DNA of 64,000 nt. Origin: Allobosea robiniae (lineage in GTDB: Bacteria > Pseudomonadota > Alphaproteobacteria > Rhizobiales > Beijerinckiaceae). Positions 42,727 through 51,480 of the stretch are shown in pieces. The notes under the pieces are model-generated. The model did no database searches. It had not been told where the DNA came from and saw only the letters and a program-made list of their open reading frames with translations. The DNA lies in contig NZ_FNBZ01000008.1 in the NCBI RefSeq assembly GCF_900102525.1, positions 240,557-304,556 on the forward strand, in the 5' to 3' direction. Numbering within the stretch: position 1 is the stretch's first letter; each line of letters begins with the position of its first letter. Made by a program: the position numbers and the translations under genes.

Positions 42727-42885
42727 TTAGAAGCCCGATGGGTGGCCGCTACCTGCAACCAGGGCAGCGATGCCGGTGGCGCTGTGCTGCGGCTGAAGCG
42801 ATGCCATGGCGTGCCGGAGCCAATAGCGAAGCCAGGCCAGCAGCAGGAGCCGCAATGACGGCTCCTGAGGTGCTATGATCGGCAT
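42727..42885 (-). CDS. Possible 52-aa small protein between OFA transporter and its small subunit
   Basis: ATG 42885 has a GAGGAG ribosome site and begins 10 bp after the OFA transporter stop on the same strand. The product has a Leu/Trp-rich segment (SLRLLLLAWLRYWLRHAMASL) that could be amphipathic or membrane-associated. The tail (QPQHSATGIAALVAGSGHPSG) is low-complexity, and the stop codon abuts a RIME-like repeat, so it may be read-through noise. No family is recognised. Confidence 0.35.
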   Translation of the reverse strand: MPIIAPQEPSLRLLLLAWLRYWLRHAMASLQPQHSATGIAALVAGSGHPSGF

Positions 42886-42895
42886 GGCCCGCTCC

Positions 42896-44341
42896 TCACG
42901 CCTGTGCGGGCGCGGCCTGGGCACCGCCCGGCAGATCGAGACCACGTGACGGCTCGGCCTCGCTCACCATGTGATGGCGCTTGTCGACCGCCCTGACGCA
43001 GAGATTGGCGATGAAGCCGATCACGAGCAGTCCCGCCATGATGTACATGGTAACGTTGTAAGCCTGCGCCTTGGGCACGCCATGCGCGAGATTGTATTCG
43101 CGGATGTAGTTGATCAGCACCGGCCCGGCGATGCCCGCCGCCGACCATGCCGTCAGCAGGATGCCGTGGATGGCACCGACATAGCGGGTGCCGAACATGT
43201 CGCGCAGATAGGCCGGTACGGTCGAGAAGCCGCCGCCATACATGCTGACGATGATCAGGAAGCAGATGACGAACAGCACGACATTGCCGCTGCCACCGGC
43301 ATAGGGCACCGCGATGTAGAGGATGAAGCCCAGCACCATGTAGCAGAAATAGGTGTTCTTGCGCCCGATATAGTCGGAGAGCGAGGCCCAGCTGAAGCGC
43401 CCGCCCATGTTGAACAGGCTCATCAGCCCGACGAGACCTGCAGCCGCGACCGGGGTGATCCGGCCGGGGAACATCTCCTGGCTCATCGCCGAGGCCTGCC
43501 CGAGCACGCCGATACCTGCCGTCGTGTTGACGAAGAGGACGGTCCAGATCAGCCAGAATTGCGGGGTCTTGATCGCCTGGTAGACGAAGACGTCGTTCTT
43601 GGTGATCAGCTTGCTCGCCGTCGCCGGCGGCACATAGCCTTCCGGCTTCCAGCCCGGCGCCGGCACGCGGACGGTCAGCGCACCGAACATCATGAACAGG
43701 AAATAGACGCAGCCCAGCGTGATGAAGCTCCAGAGCACGCCGACATCGGTCGCCGTCTGGAACTTGCTCATCAGCCAGACCGAGAGCGGCGAGGCGATCA
43801 GTGCGCCGCCGCCGAAGCCCATGATCGCCATACCCGTGGCCATGCCGGGCCGATCGGGAAACCACTTCATCAATGTCGAGACCGGCGAGATATAGCCGAT
43901 GCCGAGCGCGCAGCCACCGATCACGCCGTAGCCGAGATAGATCAGCCAGAGATTGTGCAGCTTCACGCCGAGCGCCGAGATGAGGAAGCCGCTCGCCCAG
44001 CAGATCGCAGCGGTGAACATCGCCTTGCGCGGCCCGCCCTCCTCGACCCAGCGCCCGAAGACGGCGGCCGACACCCCGAGGAACACCATCGCAATCGAGA
44101 AGATCCAGCCGAGCTCGGTCAGCTTCCAGTCGTCCGGGGCCGATTGCGAGACGCCGATCAGGCGCGTCATCGGCAGGTTGAAGACGCTGAAGGCATAGGC
44201 CTGGCCGATGCACAGATGGACGCAGAGTGCAGCCGGCGGCACCAGCCAGCGGCTGTAACCGGGCTTGGCGATGGTTCGCTCGCGATCCAGGAAGGGGATC
44301 ATCGATTTGGCGTATTCGTTTCGTCGGTCGATCGTCGTCAT
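42896..44341 (-). CDS. OFA-family MFS transporter (oxalate/formate antiporter type)
   Basis: 481 aa, 12 predicted membrane helices. Family marks: WLVPPAALCVHLCIGQAYAFSVFNLP in helix 1, then GFGGGALIASPLSVWLMSKF and WASLSDYIGRKNTYF between helices 8 and 9, and the C-terminal MYIMAGLLVIGFIANL. It lies just downstream of fdsD on the same strand (59 bp), so it is probably cotranscribed with formate dehydrogenase. Import of formate, or oxalate/formate exchange, is the natural inference; substrate specificity cannot be read from sequence. The cytoplasmic N-terminus (MTTIDRRNEYAKSMIPFLDRER) is long. Confidence 0.92.
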   Translation of the reverse strand: MTTIDRRNEYAKSMIPFLDRERTIAKPGYSRWLVPPAALCVHLCIGQAYAFSVFNLPMTRLIGVSQSAPDDWKLTELGWIFSIAMVFLGVSAAVFGRWVEEGGPRKAMFTAAICWASGFLISALGVKLHNLWLIYLGYGVIGGCALGIGYISPVSTLMKWFPDRPGMATGMAIMGFGGGALIASPLSVWLMSKFQTATDVGVLWSFITLGCVYFLFMMFGALTVRVPAPGWKPEGYVPPATASKLITKNDVFVYQAIKTPQFWLIWTVLFVNTTAGIGVLGQASAMSQEMFPGRITPVAAAGLVGLMSLFNMGGRFSWASLSDYIGRKNTYFCYMVLGFILYIAVPYAGGSGNVVLFVICFLIIVSMYGGGFSTVPAYLRDMFGTRYVGAIHGILLTAWSAAGIAGPVLINYIREYNLAHGVPKAQAYNVTMYIMAGLLVIGFIANLCVRAVDKRHHMVSEAEPSRGLDLPGGAQAAPAQA

Positions 44342-44399
44342 GCGTTTCCTCCTCCAGCCGGGTCGTTGCCCTGTTTTCGGCTTCGCGCTTTGGCGAGTT

Positions 44400-44627
44400 T
44401 CAGCCGGTTTTCGTCCGCTCAGTGGCGATCAGCGCGACGGCATCGCGAACCAGCGGGTCGAGCCCGCTGCCGCCGTCGTCGAAATGCGCGCAGATGGCGC
44501 TGCGCATGCGTGGGTCCCAGAATTTCCGGAGATGGGTCGCAACCGCCTCGGCCACTTCGGCCCGGGGCTGGCTCGCGAAGAAGCTGCCGATCTGGTTGGC
44601 CATGTGGATGAGCCGGTCGAGCTGCAT
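44400..44627 (-). CDS. fdsD: NAD-dependent formate dehydrogenase delta subunit
   Basis: 75 aa from ATG 44627 (MQLDRLIHMANQIGSFF), five bases after the fdsA stop. The opening pattern L-x-x-L-x-x-M-A-N-Q-I-x-x-F-F and KFWDPRMR are the FdsD signature. FdsD is needed for assembly or stability of the soluble molybdenum formate dehydrogenase in homologous systems. A longer open frame overlaps fdsA and is rejected. It directly follows fdsA here, without the fdsC gene usual at this point. Confidence 0.92.
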   Translation of the reverse strand: MQLDRLIHMANQIGSFFASQPRAEVAEAVATHLRKFWDPRMRSAICAHFDDGGSGLDPLVRDAVALIATERTKTG

Positions 44628-44632
44628 CGCGC

Positions 44633-47473
44633 TCACTCCGCCGCCGGCGGCATGATCCGCCGGCTGTTGTCGGCGAAGGCGGAATAGCGCTCCTGCCAGT
44701 CCGAGCGTCCATTGGAAGGCGAGACCTGCACGGCCGTGCATTTGTATTCCGGGCAGTTGGTCGCCCAGTCCGAATAATCGGTGGTGACGACGTTGGCCTG
44801 CGTGTCCGGGTGGTGGAAGGTCGTATAGACGACGCCGGGCGCGACGCGCTCGGTCACCAGCGCCCGCAAGGCGGTCTCGCCGGAGCGGCTAGCCAGCCTG
44901 ACCCAGGAGCCGTCGGCGATGCCGCGCTCCTCCGCGTCATGCGGATGGATCTCGAGCAGGTCTTCCTTGTGCCAGACGACATTGTCGGTGCGCCGCGTCT
45001 GGGCGCCGACATTGTATTGCGAGAGGATGCGCCCGGTCGTCAGCAGCAGCGGGTAGCGCGGGCCGACGCGCTCGTCGGTCGCGAGATACTCGGTGATGAC
45101 GAAATGGCCCTTGCCACGCACGAATTTGTCGATGTGCATCACCGGCGTGCCGGTCGGCGCCTGCTCGTTGCAGGGCCACTGGATCGAGCCGAGCTCGGCA
45201 AGACGCTCGAAGGAGACGCCGGCGAAGGTCGGTGTCAATCGCGCGATCTCATCCATGATCTCGGAGGGATGGTCGTAATGCATCGGGTAGCCCAGCGCAT
45301 TGCTGAGCGCGGCGGTGATCTCCCAGTCGGCCAGACCGGATTTCGGCTCCATCACCTTGCGCACGAGCTGGATGCGCCGCTCGGCATTGATGAAGGTGCC
45401 GTCCTTCTCCAGGAAGGTGCTGCCGGGCAGGAAGACATGGGCGTAGTTCGCCGTCTCGTTCAGGAACAGGTCCTGCATGACGACGCATTCCATCGCCGAC
45501 AGGCCCGCTGCGACATGGCGCGTGTCGGGGTCGGACTGCATGATGTCCTCGCCCTGGACGTAGAGCCCCATGAAGGAGCCATCCAGGGCCGCGTCGAGCA
45601 TGTTGTTGATGCGCAGGCCCGGCTCCTTGTCGAGCCAGGTGCCCCACGCATCCTCGAACAGGCCGCGCACCGCATCGTTCGAGACATGGCGATAGCCCGA
45701 GAACTCGTGCGGGAAGGAGCCCATGTCGCAGGAGCCCTGGACGTTGTTCTGCCCGCGCATCGGGTTCACGCCGACGCCGGGCCGGCCGATATTGCCGGTG
45801 GCCATCGCGAGATTGGCGATCGCCATGACCGCGGTCGAGCCCTGGCTGTGCTCGGTGACGCCGAGCCCGTAATAGATCGCGCCGTTGCCGCCGGTGGCGA
45901 ACAGGCGCGCCGCGCCGCGGATATCGGCGGCCGCGACGCCGGTGACCTTCGACAAGGCCTCTGGGCTGTTGCGCTCCTCGGCGACGAAGGCGGCCCAGTC
46001 CTGGAAGGCATCCCATTCGCAGCGCTCGCGCACGAAGGCCTCGTCGACCAGCCCTTCGGTGACGACGACATGGGCGAGCGCCGTCAGGATCGCGACATTG
46101 GTGCCGGGCAGCACCGGCAGGTGATAGGCCGCCTCGACATGGGGCGCACGCACCAGCTCGATCCGGCGCGGATCGATGACGATGAGCTTGGCGCCCTCGC
46201 GCAGGCGCTGCTTCATCCGCGAGCCGAAGACGGGATGCGCATCGGTCGGGTTGGCGCCCATCAGGAGCATCACGTCGGTCTGCTCGACGGAATCGAAATC
46301 CTGCGTGCCGGCCGAGGTGCCGAAGGTGGTGCTCAGGCCGTAACCGGTCGGCGAATGGCAGACGCGGGCGCAGGTATCGACATTGTTGTTGCCGAAGCCG
46401 GCGCGCACCAGCTTCTGGACGAGGAAGGTCTCCTCATCAGTGCAGCGCGACGAGGTCAGGCCGCCGATCGAGCCCGTGCCGTATTTGGCCTGGATGCGCT
46501 TGAACTCGCTCGCCGTATGGGCGATCGCCTCCTCCCAGGACACCTCGCGCCAGGGGTCGGTGATCTTCTCCCGGATCATCGGGTTGAGGATGCGCTCCTT
46601 GTGATTGGCATAGCCCCAGGCGAAGCGACCCTTGACGCAAGAGTGGCCGTGATTGGCCTTGCCGTCCTTGTAGGGGATCATGCGGACGACCTCGTCGCCG
46701 CGCATCTCGGCCTTGAACGAGCAGCCGACGCCGCAATAGGCGCAGGTCGTGACCGTCGACCATTCCGGCTTGCCCTTGGCGATGACCGCCTTCTCGATCA
46801 GCGAGCCTGTCGGGCAGGCCTGTACGCAGGCACCGCAGGAGACGCAGTCCGACTCCAGGAAGGACTGGTCGGTGCCCGCCGCCATCACGGATTCGAAGCC
46901 GCGGCCGGTAATGGTCAGCGCGAAGGTGCCCTGTACATCCTCGCAGGCCCGCACGCAGCGCGAGCAGACGATGCATTTGGCGGGGTCGTAGCTGAAATAG
47001 GGATTGGATTCGTCGAGCCCGGTATCGCGGTGGCGGGCGCCGTCGAAGCCGTAGCGAACTTCCGTCAACCCGACCTCGGCGGCCTTGTCGAGCAGTTCGA
47101 TATCGCCCTCACCGGCCGGGTCGAGCGCCGCGACCGGATGGTCGGAGACATAAAGCTCCATGATGCCCTTGCGCAAACGGTCGAGCCGTTCCGAACGCGT
47201 ATGCACCACCAGCCCCTCGGCGACCGGCGTCGTGCAGGAGGCCGGCGTGCCGTTGCGGCCCTCGATCTCGATCAGGCAGAGCCGGCAGGAGCCGAAGGCG
47301 TCGAGCATGTCGGTGGCGCAGAGCTTGGGAATCTCGGTGCCGATCTCCATCGCCGCGCGCATGATCGAGGTGCCGGCCGGCACCGTCGCGCTGCGGCCGT
47401 CGATGGTGAGGGTGACCATGGCGCTCGCCTTGGAAGCCGGCGTGCCATAGTCGGTTTCCTGGACGAGCTGCAT
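44633..47473 (-). CDS. fdsA: NAD-dependent formate dehydrogenase alpha subunit (Mo/W-bis-MGD)
   Basis: Catalytic subunit oxidising formate to CO2. Start 47473 (MQLVQETDYG) gives 946 aa. The N-terminal [2Fe-2S] ferredoxin domain has CATDMLDAFGSCRLC and ASCTTP. Further Fe-S sites follow: CIVCSRCVRACEDVQG, CVSCGACVQACPTG and the domain-opening CAYCGVGCSF cluster. The active site reads NNNVDTCARVCHSPTGYGL, so the ligand is Cys rather than selenocysteine, followed by the family His. The C-terminal molybdopterin-dinucleotide domain (PLLLTTGRILSQYNVG ... YTTFHHPDTQANVVTTD) is complete. 11 bp after fdsB. Confidence 0.97.
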   Translation of the reverse strand: MQLVQETDYGTPASKASAMVTLTIDGRSATVPAGTSIMRAAMEIGTEIPKLCATDMLDAFGSCRLCLIEIEGRNGTPASCTTPVAEGLVVHTRSERLDRLRKGIMELYVSDHPVAALDPAGEGDIELLDKAAEVGLTEVRYGFDGARHRDTGLDESNPYFSYDPAKCIVCSRCVRACEDVQGTFALTITGRGFESVMAAGTDQSFLESDCVSCGACVQACPTGSLIEKAVIAKGKPEWSTVTTCAYCGVGCSFKAEMRGDEVVRMIPYKDGKANHGHSCVKGRFAWGYANHKERILNPMIREKITDPWREVSWEEAIAHTASEFKRIQAKYGTGSIGGLTSSRCTDEETFLVQKLVRAGFGNNNVDTCARVCHSPTGYGLSTTFGTSAGTQDFDSVEQTDVMLLMGANPTDAHPVFGSRMKQRLREGAKLIVIDPRRIELVRAPHVEAAYHLPVLPGTNVAILTALAHVVVTEGLVDEAFVRERCEWDAFQDWAAFVAEERNSPEALSKVTGVAAADIRGAARLFATGGNGAIYYGLGVTEHSQGSTAVMAIANLAMATGNIGRPGVGVNPMRGQNNVQGSCDMGSFPHEFSGYRHVSNDAVRGLFEDAWGTWLDKEPGLRINNMLDAALDGSFMGLYVQGEDIMQSDPDTRHVAAGLSAMECVVMQDLFLNETANYAHVFLPGSTFLEKDGTFINAERRIQLVRKVMEPKSGLADWEITAALSNALGYPMHYDHPSEIMDEIARLTPTFAGVSFERLAELGSIQWPCNEQAPTGTPVMHIDKFVRGKGHFVITEYLATDERVGPRYPLLLTTGRILSQYNVGAQTRRTDNVVWHKEDLLEIHPHDAEERGIADGSWVRLASRSGETALRALVTERVAPGVVYTTFHHPDTQANVVTTDYSDWATNCPEYKCTAVQVSPSNGRSDWQERYSAFADNSRRIMPPAAE

Positions 47474-47484
47474 GGCGACCTCCT

Positions 47485-49041
47485 TCACTCCGCCGCCTGG
47501 CGGCTGGGCGGCGTGACGCCGAAATCTTCCGGAAAATGGGTGAGCGCGCTCATCACCGGATAGGGCGTGAACCCGCCGAGCGCGCAGAGCGAACCGAGCT
47601 TCATGGTGTGGCAGAGGTCTTCGAGCACCGCCAGGTTGGCGGCGCGCTGCTCGCCGGCGATGACGCGGTCGATCACCTCGACGCCACGGGTCGAACCGAC
47701 ACGGCAGGGCGTGCATTTCCCGCAGGATTCGACCGCGCAGAACTCCATCGCGAAACGCGCCTGCCGGGCCATGTCGACGCTGTCGTCGAAGACGACGATG
47801 CCGCCATGGCCGATCAGGCCGTCGCGCGCCGCGAAGGCCTCGTAGTCGAACGGCGTGTCGAACAGCTCTCGCGGGAAATAGGCTCCGAGTGGCCCGCCGA
47901 CCTGGACCGCGCGCACCTGCCGGCCGCTGGCCGTGCCGCCGCCGATCTCGTCGACGAGTTCGCCGAGCGTGATGCCGAAGCCGACCTCGAACAATCCGGG
48001 ATGGCGGATATTGCCGGCGAGCTGGATCGGCATCGTGCCGCGCGAGCGACCCATGCCGAAATCGCGATAGAACGCCGCGCCCTTGTCGAGGATGATCGGC
48101 ACGCTTGCGAGCGAGAGCACGTTGTTGATGACGGTGGGGTAGCCGAAGAGCCCCTTATGCGCCGGCAGCGGCGGCTTGGCCCGAACGACGCCGCGGCGCC
48201 CCTCCAAACTGTCGAGAAGAGCGGTCTCCTCGCCGCAAACATAGGCACCGGCGCCGACCCGGACCTCCATGTCGAAGCCATGGGACGAGCCCGCGATCGC
48301 CGCGCCCAGCATGCCCTTCCGGCGCGCCTCGCCCAGCGCATGCTCCAGCGCGGCGATCGCGTGCGGATATTCCGAGCGGACATAAATATAGCCATAGGTC
48401 GCGCCGACGGCGATGGCCGCGATCGTCATGCCCTCGATCAGGACGAAGGGATCCCCTTCCATGATCATGCGGTCGGCGAAGGTGCCGCTATCGCCTTCGT
48501 CGGCGTTGCAGACGATGTATTTCCGATCGCCCTGCGCCTTGGCGACAGTGTCCCATTTGATTCCGGTCGGAAAGCCGGCGCCGCCGCGTCCGCGCAGGCC
48601 GGACTCCGTGACGGCCGCGACGGTCGCCGCCGGGCCGGCATCGAGCGCAGCGGCCAGCCCGCGATAGCCGCCATGGGCGATATAGTCCTCCAGGGAACGG
48701 GGATCGACGATGCCGCAGCGCGCGAAGGTCAGCCGGGTCTGCTTCGCGAAGAAGGGCAGCGCCTCCGTCAGGCCATGGCACAGCGGATGGCTCGTGCCGG
48801 CCAGGGCAGCATCGAGCACGCCGGCGGCATCGCCCGGAGAGACCGGACCATAGCCGATGCGGCCGTCGCGGGTGGCGTATTCGACCAGCGGCTCCAGCCA
48901 GTGCAGCCCGCGCGAGCCGGTGCGGACGATGTCGATGGCGACCCCGCGCGCACCCGCCGCCACCTGCAAGGCCTCCGCCACGCGATCGGCATCGACCGCA
49001 ATGGCCGCCGCGTCGCAGGGGATGAAGAACCGCGGCGTCAT
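47485..49041 (-). CDS. fdsB: NAD-dependent formate dehydrogenase beta subunit (FMN, NAD-binding)
   Basis: Passes electrons from fdsA to NAD+. 518 aa from ATG 49041, overlapping the fdsG stop as ATGA. An N-terminal thioredoxin-like part (1-110) is fused to a NuoF-like core: SGLRGRGGAGFPTGIKWD (FMN/NADH loop), CNADEGDSGTFADRMIMEGDP, GAGAYVCGEETALLDSLEGRRG and the [4Fe-4S] site ESCGKCTPCRVGSTRG. All ligands are present. Operon fdsG-B-A-D. Confidence 0.97.
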   Translation of the reverse strand: MTPRFFIPCDAAAIAVDADRVAEALQVAAGARGVAIDIVRTGSRGLHWLEPLVEYATRDGRIGYGPVSPGDAAGVLDAALAGTSHPLCHGLTEALPFFAKQTRLTFARCGIVDPRSLEDYIAHGGYRGLAAALDAGPAATVAAVTESGLRGRGGAGFPTGIKWDTVAKAQGDRKYIVCNADEGDSGTFADRMIMEGDPFVLIEGMTIAAIAVGATYGYIYVRSEYPHAIAALEHALGEARRKGMLGAAIAGSSHGFDMEVRVGAGAYVCGEETALLDSLEGRRGVVRAKPPLPAHKGLFGYPTVINNVLSLASVPIILDKGAAFYRDFGMGRSRGTMPIQLAGNIRHPGLFEVGFGITLGELVDEIGGGTASGRQVRAVQVGGPLGAYFPRELFDTPFDYEAFAARDGLIGHGGIVVFDDSVDMARQARFAMEFCAVESCGKCTPCRVGSTRGVEVIDRVIAGEQRAANLAVLEDLCHTMKLGSLCALGGFTPYPVMSALTHFPEDFGVTPPSRQAAE

Positions 49042-49511
49042 TGCCCGGCCTCCGTCAGCAGCGAGGCGAGCTTGCCGTCGTCGAGCCGTCCGACGATCCG
49101 GCCGTCGAGCATCGCGGATGGGGCGACAGAGCAGAGTCCCAGGCAATAGACCGCATCGAGCTGGACCTTGCCGTCCGCGCTGGTGCCGCCGAAGCCGATG
49201 CCCAGCGCATCCTGGGCCTGTCGTGCCAGCCTGTCCGCGCCTTGGGACTGGCAGGCCTCGGCCCGGCACAGCTTCAGGCTATGGGCCGCAGGCGGTGCCT
49301 GCCGGAAATCCGGATAGAAGGTGATGACGCCATGGATTTCGGCGCGCCCGATATTCAGCGCATCCGCCACGAGGGCCGTCGCTGCCGGATGGATATAGCC
49401 GAACTCCTCCTGCAGCGCGTGCAGGATCGGCAGCAAGGCGCCCTCGCGGGATTTCCATTCCGAGATGATGCGGGCGGCGATATCGCCATCCCAGGCCAGA
49501 TGCCGCTCCAA
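49038..49511 (-). CDS. fdsG: NAD-dependent formate dehydrogenase gamma subunit ([2Fe-2S], NuoE-like)
   Basis: 157 aa. The first codon is TTG at 49509-49511 with an AGGGGA ribosome site about seven bases upstream; no better start is in frame. NuoE-type features: GALLPILHALQEEFGYIHPAATALVADALNIGRAEIHGVITFYPDF, then cysteine pairs CRAEACQSQGA and CLGLCSVAP that hold the [2Fe-2S] cluster. First gene of the fds operon, 121 bp from the divergent LysR gene. Confidence 0.95.
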   Translation of the reverse strand: MERHLAWDGDIAARIISEWKSREGALLPILHALQEEFGYIHPAATALVADALNIGRAEIHGVITFYPDFRQAPPAAHSLKLCRAEACQSQGADRLARQAQDALGIGFGGTSADGKVQLDAVYCLGLCSVAPSAMLDGRIVGRLDDGKLASLLTEAGQ

Positions 49512-49572
49512 CGCTTTTCCCCTGCGATCTCTGCGATCTGCTTGAATCGCAGGCTCATGCAGGCGGATGATT

Positions 49573-49613
49573 TTGACAAACGAATAATTATAAACTTACG
49601 TATCGGATTTATA
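49573..49613. promoter_or_regulatory. fdsG-lysR divergent control region with AT-rich dyad
   Basis: TATAAA (49589-49594) and TTTATA (49608-49613) form a 25-bp dyad in an AT-rich island that stands out in GC-rich DNA. A TTGACA (49573-49578) lies just before it on the plus strand. This is where a LysR-type activator would bind to control both directions. The exact half-sites are inferred. Confidence 0.4.
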
Positions 49614-49632
49614 GATTTAAAAGACGGCCGAT

Positions 49633-50496
49633 ATGGATACGGAACTGGCACGAACCTTTCTGACGGTGGTCTCGGCCGGCAATTTCAGCGGCGCGGCGGA
49701 CCGGCTCCATGTCAGCCAGTCGACGGTGAGCACGCGGATCAACGTGCTGGAGGAGCAATTGCGCTGCCGGCTGTTCGTCCGCAACAAGGCCGGAACGACC
49801 TTGACGGCGGCCGGGCACCGCTTCCAGCGTCATGCCGCGACGCTGGTCCAGACGGTGGTGCAGGCGCATCACGATATCGGGCTGCCCGAGGGCGCGGCCG
49901 GAACGCTGGCAGTCGGCGGCCGGATCGGCCTTTGGGAGGAGTTTCTGCTGCGCTGGCTACCGTCGATGCAGCGGGCCCGGCCCGACGTGTCGATCCGGAT
50001 TGAGAGTGCGCTCGAGCCGGAGCTGATGCACGGGCTGATCGAGGGGCGCCTCGATATCGGCGTGATGTACACACCGCAGAGCCGCCCGGGCCTGAAGGTC
50101 GAGCATCTATTCGACGACCGCCTGGTCATGATTGCGACGGATGCGCAATCCGCGCCCGAGCCGCAGTCCGGCTATGTCCTCGTCGACTGGGGCTCGGAAT
50201 TCCAGGCGCGCCACAGCGCGAGCTTCCCCGATTTCGGCGGCGCGCTGCTCAGCGCCAATGTCGGCTGGCTGGGGCTGCAGCATATCCTGGAGCATGGCGG
50301 CTCCGGCTATTTTCCTGCACGCATCATCGCCCCGCATCTCGCGGCCGGAACGCTGCATCTCGTCGAGGACGCGCCTCATTTCATCATGCCGGCCTACGCG
50401 ATCTCCCGCGCGGGCACGCAGGACGGGCCCCAGGCCGAAGCTCTCGCGATGATCAGGGAGATGGCGGGCACCCTGCTCTCGATCGGCTCGCCCTGA
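49633..50496 (+). CDS. LysR-type regulator of the formate dehydrogenase operon
   Basis: 287 aa. The N-terminal winged helix-turn-helix (about 4-62) has ARTFLTVVSAGNFSGAADRLHVSQSTVSTRINVLEEQLRCRLFVR, and the effector domain (90-287) is a periplasmic-binding-protein fold. It is divergent from fdsG across 121 bp, the classic layout for a LysR regulator acting on the neighbouring operon; formate or a related acid is the likely effector by context. Similar regulators beside fds operons are often called FdsR. Only DNA-binding and position are directly supported. Confidence 0.9.
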   Translation: MDTELARTFLTVVSAGNFSGAADRLHVSQSTVSTRINVLEEQLRCRLFVRNKAGTTLTAAGHRFQRHAATLVQTVVQAHHDIGLPEGAAGTLAVGGRIGLWEEFLLRWLPSMQRARPDVSIRIESALEPELMHGLIEGRLDIGVMYTPQSRPGLKVEHLFDDRLVMIATDAQSAPEPQSGYVLVDWGSEFQARHSASFPDFGGALLSANVGWLGLQHILEHGGSGYFPARIIAPHLAAGTLHLVEDAPHFIMPAYAISRAGTQDGPQAEALAMIREMAGTLLSIGSP

Positions 50497-50550
50497 GCCG
50501 TCGAAGCAGGAGGCAGGCTGATCGCGGTGGAGCTTGGCTCGCCCGCCGCC

Positions 50551-50802
50551 TCAGAACGAGGGCAGCACGCCGCCGCCGAAGCTGTCGGAACGTCCGGCGA
50601 AGCCCGTCTGGCTATCGCGCGTATTGCCGGGCCCGCTCAGGCGTGCCGGAGCCGGGCCGGCATCGAGATAGCTGCGCTGCTGCGGCTGGAAGGTCATGCT
50701 TTGCACCACGGGGGGTTCCGAATAAGCGACCGGCTCGCTGGAGACGCAACCGCCGAGTGCCGCAAGGAGGGCCGTGGCCGGGGCAAGGTGGAGAAGACGC
50801 AT
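50551..50802 (-). CDS. Small predicted lipoprotein
   Basis: 83 aa from ATG 50802 (GAGGGA ribosome site). The signal MRLLHLAPATALLAALGGC ends in a lipobox LGGC, so Cys19 should be lipidated. The mature part is short, Ser/Pro/Gln-rich and probably disordered (EPPVVQSMTFQPQQRSYLDAGPAP, then GRSDSFGGGVLPSF). It is the last minus-strand gene of the region downstream of the cco cluster, 163 bp from the DUF6522-like gene, so probably independently expressed. No family recognised. Confidence 0.7.
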   Translation of the reverse strand: MRLLHLAPATALLAALGGCVSSEPVAYSEPPVVQSMTFQPQQRSYLDAGPAPARLSGPGNTRDSQTGFAGRSDSFGGGVLPSF

Positions 50803-50965
50803 CGTTCCCTCGTCGAGAAAGCGCAGGAGGACAGCGAAGACCGGCGACTGCCGATGCGATTCACCCTGCTGAGCGGTCATTATCGGGATCGCGGCCTGAA
50901 ATGTATAGCAAGGCTCCGGTCAGCCGACCCGCGCGCCGGGCATAAGCCGGGTCGCAGGCTTTCAG

Positions 50966-51268
50966 TCAGCGCCGCTCGCGGCGGCCCTGCGGCGGAACGA
51001 AATCAAGCTGCTCGTCCGCAACCGTGCCATCGGGCTGGACGACGGCTTGCCAGCAGCGGTTGCCGCAGCGGACCGAGAGGCGCCAGCGCCCCTCGTCCTC
51101 CGCCTCGCCGCGCTCGACCCGGCTCGTCACCAGCCCGCGGCGCATCAGGTCTCGCAATTCCTCCGCCGACCAGCCGAAGCGCTTCGCCAAGCGCGCAGCA
51201 TCGAGCACGAAGGAGCCGTCCGCATCCCGGACGAAGGGAGGTTCGGGCGAGGCTTCACCGGTGGTCAT
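50966..51268 (-). CDS. DUF6522-like protein in cbb3 oxidase operon
   Basis: 100 aa, soluble, no signal. FVRDADGSFVLDAARLAKRFGWSAEELRDLMRRGLVTSRVERGEAEDEGRWRLSVRCGNRCWQAVV has the appearance of the DUF6522 family, which I recall near cytochrome cbb3 and nitrogen-oxide genes. It has a helix-turn-helix-like N-terminal half and a beta C-terminal half. Two Cys (RCGNRCW) could bind metal. The ATG overlaps the ccoS stop (ATGA), so it belongs to this operon. Function is unknown. Confidence 0.65.
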   Translation of the reverse strand: MTTGEASPEPPFVRDADGSFVLDAARLAKRFGWSAEELRDLMRRGLVTSRVERGEAEDEGRWRLSVRCGNRCWQAVVQPDGTVADEQLDFVPPQGRRERR

Positions 51269-51480
51269 GACATGTCGCTCCGGCGCGTCGATCGTTCCGG
51301 CTCCTTCTGCACCGAAGGGCCGGCCGCATCCAGAGCGCCTTCGTCCTCATCGAGCAGGATCCGCTCGGCGGCGCCGTCGAGATCGTCATACTGGCCGCTA
51401 CGCAGCGACCACAGGAAGGCGGCGAGCGCCGCCCCGCCGAGCACCAGTGCCAACGGAACAAGGAAGACCAGGCTGCTCAT
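51265..51480 (-). CDS. ccoS: cbb3 oxidase maturation protein CcoS
   Basis: 71 aa with one N-terminal helix (LVFLVPLALVLGGAALAAFLWSLRSGQYDDLDGAAERIL). The helix followed by W-x-x-x-x-G-Q-(Y/F)-D-D-L-(D/E) is the CcoS signature. CcoS is needed for cofactor insertion in cbb3 oxidase. The acidic tail is longer than in minimal homologues. Four-base overlaps with ccoI and the DUF6522-like gene. Confidence 0.93.
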   Translation of the reverse strand: MSSLVFLVPLALVLGGAALAAFLWSLRSGQYDDLDGAAERILLDEDEGALDAAGPSVQKEPERSTRRSDMS

